NCBI RefSeq assembly: GCF_900100375.1
Contig: NZ_FNEZ01000003.1
Span: 182,605 to 219,570, forward strand
Reading direction: 5' to 3'
Origin: Flavobacterium noncentrifugens
Lineage (GTDB): Bacteria; Bacteroidota; Bacteroidia; Flavobacteriales; Flavobacteriaceae
Length of the DNA stretch: 36,966 nt
The translations under genes and the position numbers were made by a program. Of the stretch, positions 32,561 through 36,966 are shown one piece after another. Position 1 is the first letter of the stretch. Every line of letters starts with the position of its first letter. Below the pieces are notes generated by a model that was given only the letters and a program-made list of their open reading frames with translations, made no database searches and had not been told where the DNA came from.

Positions 32561-33052
32561 ATGGAACAATTACCGAAAGAAATCCTATGGCGGCAATTTG
32601 GGGCAAGCATCGATATGCTAAAAAATGCCATCGCACTTTGTCCGCTTCATTTTTGGGATACTGAAAAGAAATTTTGGTATCATGCCTATCACTGTTTATT
32701 CTTTTTGGATTATTATTTAACCCGCAATCCTGAAAGTTTCGAACCTCCAAAAATATTCTCCTTTTCAGAGTTTGAAGACCGGATGCCGGAAAGGACCTAT
32801 TCAAAAGAGGAGTTGTTGTTTTATGTGGAGTACTGCAGGAAAAAGTGCAAAAAATTAATTGGAAACCTGAATAATGAAAATTCCAGCCTTGACTGGATCA
32901 ACCAATCCAAAACAATGAAATACAACATCATTGAAATCCTGCTTTACAACATGCGGCACGTACAACACCATTGCGCCCAACTGAATTTATTACTGAGGCA
33001 GGAAATAGATAATGCACCAGAGTGGATTTATGAAGCTGAAGATAAATTATAA
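32561..33052 (+). CDS. DinB-like (DinB_2) four-helix protein
   Basis: This 163-residue protein follows the DinB/YfiT four-helix layout: an N-terminal helix (LWRQFGASIDMLKNAI), a segment with metal-binding His (FWYHAYHCLFFLDYYLTR), then PERTYSKEELLFYVEYCRKK, and a last helix with NMRHVQHHCAQLNLLLRQ. The histidines H66/H69-like and H-x2-HH provide the usual three-His metal site. Proposed functions of this family are thiol-dependent transferases with bacillithiol or related cofactors. It has no signal peptide. It lies 26 nt behind the hydrolase gene. Confidence 0.85.
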   Translation: MEQLPKEILWRQFGASIDMLKNAIALCPLHFWDTEKKFWYHAYHCLFFLDYYLTRNPESFEPPKIFSFSEFEDRMPERTYSKEELLFYVEYCRKKCKKLIGNLNNENSSLDWINQSKTMKYNIIEILLYNMRHVQHHCAQLNLLLRQEIDNAPEWIYEAEDKL

Positions 33053-33112
33053 ATTTTCACGAAACGAACCGCTGAAGTACCGGACTGCAACCTGAGATTT
33101 CAGCAGGAAATG

Positions 33113-33142
33113 TTTGCCTAAAAACACAAAGCTTTATTTTTG
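33113..33142 (+). promoter_or_regulatory. Promoter upstream of truncated dehydrogenase
   Basis: TTTG (33113-33116) is followed after 18 nt by TATTTTTG (33135-33142), a near-consensus Bacteroidota promoter. It lies in front of a gene that lost its first half, so it may be an orphan promoter. Confidence 0.5.
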
Positions 33143-33235
33143 CAGATAAAATCCTGTTCCTGTTCCGCTTGTAAGAACGGGAAACGTTAAAAGCAGGCAC
33201 AACAGACGACGGGCATCAAATAAATATCCAAATGA

Positions 33236-33685
33236 CAGTTAAGTGACACCTCACGTGAGAAAGCAGTTGCAGATGGATTTGAGATGACGGAGTCGAAAGA
33301 AATGTTTTTCAAAACGGCTGATATTATTACTTTGCACCTGCGACTTAGTGAAAAAACACTGGAAATAGTCAAAGAAAGCGACTGGTTATCAATGAAAGAA
33401 AATTCAGTATTGATAAATCCTGCAAGAGCAGAACTCATTGAAAAGGGAAAACTTTTAAAATGCCTGAAAATGGGAAAACCAACATTTGCCGGACTGGATG
33501 TATATGAAGATGAACCTATCTACAACAAAAATTCTGAATTCCTTAAATTACCCAATGTAGTTTGCACACCGCATTTGGGTTACGTTGAAAACGGATACGA
33601 ATTGTATTTTGGGGAAACCTTTGAAAACACAATGAATTTCATCATTGGCAATCCGACAAACATTGCCAACCCTGAAGTACTGTAA
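33236..33685 (+). pseudogene. D-2-hydroxyacid dehydrogenase, C-terminal fragment
   Basis: This open frame of about 150 codons has an ATG at 33284; family similarity starts earlier (REKAVADGFEMTESKEMFF). It covers the second half of a D-isomer-specific 2-hydroxyacid dehydrogenase (full length about 310-330): FKTADIITLHLRLSEKT, then NSVLINPARAELIEKG (catalytic Arg), FAGLDVYEDEPI (Glu) and NVVCTPHLGYVENGYE (His). The N-terminal substrate domain and the GxGxxG dinucleotide-binding loop are absent. The reading frame is free of stops in the remaining part, so the truncation may be recent. Confidence 0.8.
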
Positions 33686-33718
33686 ATAAAAATATTACAG
33701 TTGCATTTTAGCAGGTAA

Positions 33719-33895
33719 AAAAATACTAGCGGTGAAGCAAATGATCTGGTTTTTGGAAAATTGACCAATATTTCTGTAATTTCGTTTCGGTTTACCAAAG
33801 AATCTGCTTACGCGCATTTTTCACAGCATTCGGAACTCGGCGAGACATTTAATTCTGTACAAAAAAATGAATACCAACGGAAATATGGCTTATAA
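33719..33895 (+). pseudogene. Short start-less fragment overlapping the DUF1801 gene
   Basis: This 58-codon frame without start reads NDLVFGKLTNISVISFRF, then TKESAYAHFSQHSELGETFN and SVQKNEYQRKYGL, and is protein-like. It overlaps the first 29 bases of the next gene in a different frame. I do not recognise the family. Confidence 0.3.
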
Positions 33896-34325
33896 AAACA
33901 AGACAAATGAAACGCAGGTCAGCGCAACCGATTTTATCAACGCAGCCGTAGCAACCGATCAAAAAAAAGCCGATAGTTTTCAATTAATCGATCTCATGAG
34001 CGCATGGTCTGGATTTAAACCTAAAATGTGGGGCCCAACAATTGTTGGTTTTGGCAGCTATCATTACAAATACGACAGCGGACATGAAGGCGATATGCCG
34101 CTGATTGGTTTCTCTCCGCGCAAAGCCGCATTTTCATTATATGTTTTTTCACCAACAGCAAACAATAAACATTTATTGGAGGGCTTTGGAAAATACAAGA
34201 TGGGCAAAGCCTGCATTTATGTAAATAAAATGGCCGATATCAATATTGCTGTGTTGGAAAAAATGTGCAAAGCAACCATCGCGTATCTAAATGAGCAGCA
34301 CGAATGTGCCTGCAGGGAAAATTAG
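33867..34325 (+). CDS. DUF1801 domain protein
   Basis: This 152-residue soluble protein has VSATDFINAAVATDQKKADS, then LIDLMSAWSGFKPKMWGPTI, VGFGSYHYKYDSGHEG and MPLIGFSPRKAAFSLYVFS. It ends LGKACIYVNKMADIN-like followed by EKMCKATIAYL. This is the YdhG/DUF1801 pattern (MWGPTIVGFGxYHYKYxSG), distantly related to iron chaperone frataxin-like folds. Its cellular role is unknown. The ATG at 33885 (MAYKNKTNE) is an alternative start and would reduce the overlap with the decayed frame before it. Confidence 0.85.
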   Translation: MNTNGNMAYKNKTNETQVSATDFINAAVATDQKKADSFQLIDLMSAWSGFKPKMWGPTIVGFGSYHYKYDSGHEGDMPLIGFSPRKAAFSLYVFSPTANNKHLLEGFGKYKMGKACIYVNKMADINIAVLEKMCKATIAYLNEQHECACREN

Positions 34326-34657
34326 GTTATAACAACGTTGACTCACAACTGTTGCAATGCAATCTCAATTCTTAAATCTTTATCCAAAAACGTTCTTCTT
34401 CTAAATCAGACCGCTGGTGTAATAAATCCCAACGGTTATTCATTTTTCACGAATTCTTCTTTTTTTTCGTCTATAATTGCATCGAAAACAATTTCAACGT
34501 GAAATTATTGGCCAAGCGACAAAAAATAGAAAAGGGAACTGAAACCTCTTACGATTTTCTAAAATACCAACCTTTAATTTACTGACTATTAACAATTCGA
34601 TAATTAAAAATACAAGAAAAATCTTAACTTCGCGGCCAAACCAAACATCCACATTCA
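34326..34657. other. Intergenic region upstream of delta-60 gene
   Basis: This is 332 bp without a gene. A TAACTTCG at 34625-34632 could be a degenerate -7 box for the following gene; no clear TTTG or terminator hairpin is seen. Confidence 0.4.
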
Positions 34658-36966
34658 ATGAACAAAATTTTACATTTCGCATTCCTTTTATTTGGGATGA
34701 CTGTATTTGCACAAAATCTGATTCCGGGGCAACTCGATCCAACCTTCCAGATCGGAACCGGTTTTGAAGATGGCATGGACGCTTTAGCAGTCCAGCCCGA
34801 TGGGAAAATTCTCGTTGCCGGCCAGGGAGATACTTATCAAGGTGTTCCCTTCAACAGGATCATCAGGCTTAATGCCGATGGCAGCCCGGACCCAACTTTT
34901 ACCGGAATGGGCAACCTGCTGATATACGAAAACTACAACGAAATCGCGCTTCAGCCCGATCGAAAAATCCTGACCATCAGCCATTATACAAATGATGTAA
35001 ACTCGACCACGCTGTATTACCATTTCAAAAGGTTAAACACCGATGGATCACTCGATACCACATTTAATGCCGGAGGAACCGGAGTTGTGGAAACGCCAAC
35101 GTCATGGATTAGCAATATGGTCGTCCAGCCTGATGGGAAGATTATCATAGTAGGGCAGTTTGCGCAATACAATGGCGTCGCTTCTAAGAACATTGCCAGG
35201 CTCAATGCCGACGGAACGCTTGATACAAGTTTTGTAGTCGGCTCCGGATTCAATTCCTCTGTATATTCGCTTTGCATGCAACCCGACGGCAAAGTACTGG
35301 TTTCAGGTAGTTTCAGTTCGTATAACGGATCTTCTGTCAATGGCTTTACGCGATTAAATGCAGATGGCACAAAAGACACGACATTTACACCGGCTTCATC
35401 CACAGCTGTTGGGAAAATGGGCATTCAGTCTAACGGGAACATCGTCGCCAATGCTGCATATACTATCAATGGTGTAAATAAGGATGGGATTGTCATCCTT
35501 AACCCAAATGGCACCGTGATCACATCTAACGGAACACTTCCTGAACTTACAGGTGCAACAAACGAGAGATTCCTTGATTTTGTAGTGCAACCAGACGATA
35601 AAATTATTGCCGTAGGCTATTTTAGTCAATATGGTGGTGTTACCATACGCCATATCTTGAGGCTGACTGCGAATGGTTTTTTAGACAATACTTTTAACCC
35701 TGGTTCTCCAGGGGCGATGGTACAGGCCATTGCAGCTTACCCCAATAACCGATATGTTATTTCTGGTTTATTTACGCGCTATCAGAGCCAGTCTATGAAT
35801 TACATTGCACGCATCAACGGACTTTCAGGTATTCAGACACCGAGTGGCAATACGTCACAAACCATCTGCGGATCCGGGACTTTAGCTTCTCTTGCTGTCA
35901 CCGGACAAGGAATAACATGGTACAATGCGGCAACCGAAGGAAACCAGCTTTCCTCTGCCACGCCTCTTGTCAATGGCACAACATACTATGCCTCTCAAAC
36001 CATTTCAAACAACGAAAGTGCCACACGTCTAGCTGTAACGGTTACCTTGAGTACGCAATCAACGCCTGTATTTACACCCATTGGCCCGATATGCTCCGGG
36101 GATTCCAGCCAAACCCTGCCAACGACCTCAACGAATGGCGTTACCGGAACCTGGTCGCCAACTTTCAGTACCACAACTACAAGAGCATATACCTTTACAC
36201 CAGCGGCCGGCCAATGTGCGACGACCGCAACCATGACCGTCACGGTCAACAACAACCTTACGCCTACATTTACACAGATTGCCGCGATTTGTCCAGGTGC
36301 AGATCTTGTTTTACCTACAATGTCAAACAACGGATTCAGCGGAACCTGGTCGCCTGCAGTAAATAATACGGCAACGACCACTTATGGTTTTACACCGGAT
36401 TCAGGACAGTGCGCAAGAACGGCATCAATGACAGTTGTCGTAAACACTGCGACGACACCAACATTCACACCGGTTTCAGCCATTTGTTCCGGTGCAACCT
36501 TATCTGCTTTGCCAACGACTTCGAGCAATGGAATTCCGGGAACCTGGGCGCCTGCTTTGAATAATCTGGAAACCACAACTTATACGTTTACACCAGCAAC
36601 TGGCCAATGTGCAAGCACAGCTACAATGACCATTACGGTAAACCCGAATGCAACGCCAGCTTTTACGCAGGTTTCAGCGATTTGTTCCGGTGGAACTTTA
36701 TCGGCTTTGCCAGTGGATTCGAATAATGGAATCAACGGAACCTGGTCGCCTGCTTTGAATAATCTGGAAACCACAACTTATACGTTTACACCAGCAGCTG
36801 GCCAATGTGCAACCACAGCTACGATGACCATCACGGTAAACCCGAATGCAACGCCAGCCTTCACGCAGGTTTCAGCGATTTGTTCCGGTGGAGCTTTATC
36901 GGCTTTGCCAGTGGATTCGAATAACGGAATTAACGGAACCTGGTCGCCTGCTTTGAATAATACGGC
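34658..36966 (+). CDS. Secreted delta-60 repeat protein with 66-residue modules, 5' part
   Basis: The gene is open from ATG at 34658 to the window end (769 residues visible). It begins with a signal peptide (MNKILHFAFLLFGMTVFAQ). Residues about 20-395 contain delta-60-type repeats of about 55 residues (GTGFEDGMDALAVQPDGKIL, then FNRIIRLNADGSPDPTF, TLDTSFVVGSG-like), probably a beta-propeller. An Ig-like segment (ITWYNAATEGNQLSSA) follows. Five copies of the 66-residue module then run from 36065 to the edge, each with AICSGxxLSALPxxSxNG, GTWSPALNN, TTTYTFTPAxGQCATTATMT. It is a T9SS cargo candidate like the gene at 16115; the sorting domain lies beyond the window. Confidence 0.9.
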   Translation, partial: MNKILHFAFLLFGMTVFAQNLIPGQLDPTFQIGTGFEDGMDALAVQPDGKILVAGQGDTYQGVPFNRIIRLNADGSPDPTFTGMGNLLIYENYNEIALQPDRKILTISHYTNDVNSTTLYYHFKRLNTDGSLDTTFNAGGTGVVETPTSWISNMVVQPDGKIIIVGQFAQYNGVASKNIARLNADGTLDTSFVVGSGFNSSVYSLCMQPDGKVLVSGSFSSYNGSSVNGFTRLNADGTKDTTFTPASSTAVGKMGIQSNGNIVANAAYTINGVNKDGIVILNPNGTVITSNGTLPELTGATNERFLDFVVQPDDKIIAVGYFSQYGGVTIRHILRLTANGFLDNTFNPGSPGAMVQAIAAYPNNRYVISGLFTRYQSQSMNYIARINGLSGIQTPSGNTSQTICGSGTLASLAVTGQGITWYNAATEGNQLSSATPLVNGTTYYASQTISNNESATRLAVTVTLSTQSTPVFTPIGPICSGDSSQTLPTTSTNGVTGTWSPTFSTTTTRAYTFTPAAGQCATTATMTVTVNNNLTPTFTQIAAICPGADLVLPTMSNNGFSGTWSPAVNNTATTTYGFTPDSGQCARTASMTVVVNTATTPTFTPVSAICSGATLSALPTTSSNGIPGTWAPALNNLETTTYTFTPATGQCASTATMTITVNPNATPAFTQVSAICSGGTLSALPVDSNNGINGTWSPALNNLETTTYTFTPAAGQCATTATMTITVNPNATPAFTQVSAICSGGALSALPVDSNNGINGTWSPALNNT
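36065..36966 (+). repeat. 198-bp tandem modules in the delta-60 gene
   Basis: Unit starts are 36065, 36263, 36458, 36656 and 36854; the second unit is 195 bp and the others 198 bp. Units 4 and 5 are almost identical at DNA level (shared stretches such as CAGGTTTCAGCGATTTGTTC and GGAACCTGGTCGCCTGCTTT), pointing to a recent duplication or gene conversion. The array continues past the edge. Confidence 0.85.

Overview
The window looks like chromosomal DNA from a Bacteroidota member, most likely a Flavobacterium-like member of the Flavobacteriia. The evidence is AT-rich composition, type IX secretion (T9SS) sorting domains of types A and B, Bacteroidota promoters (TAnnTTTG, with an upstream TTTG where one is present), LytTR and TPR/LuxR signalling proteins, and families typical of this group (DUF2805, DUF2256, DUF3667, DUF4236). 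I see no rRNA, tRNA, CRISPR array or insertion sequence.

Layout. (1) 1-1346: 5' part of a minus-strand secreted RCC1 beta-propeller gene running off the left edge, with a good promoter at 1448-1478. (2) 1347-10600: an accessory region with gene remnants (siderophore-interacting protein fragment, unknown C-terminal fragment, decayed TPR-tailed protein). It also holds two near-identical DUF2805-DUF2256 pairs, an ExbD-like protein, a LytS/LytTR two-component pair, a beta-lactamase-fold hydrolase and a membrane-attached Ntn hydrolase. (3) 10613-13326: a lipocalin-like protein, a DUF3667 membrane protein and a TPR/LuxR-type regulator. (4) 13668-20071: two large T9SS cargo genes, the second with a 66-residue tandem repeat. 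(5) 20442-30252, all minus strand: a small basic protein and a DUF4352 protein; a tight five-gene operon (DUF4236, TerB-like, coiled-coil membrane protein, VWA-like lipoprotein, SH3-like lipoprotein); small lipoproteins; a thermonuclease; a Cys-rich small protein; and a small lipoprotein, TPR sensor kinase and LuxR-type response regulator. (6) 30598-34325, plus strand: a membrane-anchored unknown, an alpha/beta hydrolase, a DinB-like protein, a truncated 2-hydroxyacid dehydrogenase and a DUF1801 protein. (7) 34658-end: a delta-60 repeat protein carrying the same 66-residue repeat family as the gene at 16115, running off the right edge.

The strongest new observation is regulatory. Three minus-strand units (DUF4352 gene, 268-aa lipoprotein, Cys-rich small protein) each carry a palindrome TTTACGG-N4-CCGTAAA, or a close variant, exactly 20 nt upstream of a TAnnTTTG -7 box. 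All three lie just downstream of the TPR kinase/LuxR response-regulator pair, which suggests a local envelope-related regulon. The DUF4236/TerB/VWA operon beside it is the best candidate for an undescribed multi-gene system, though its function cannot be read from sequence.
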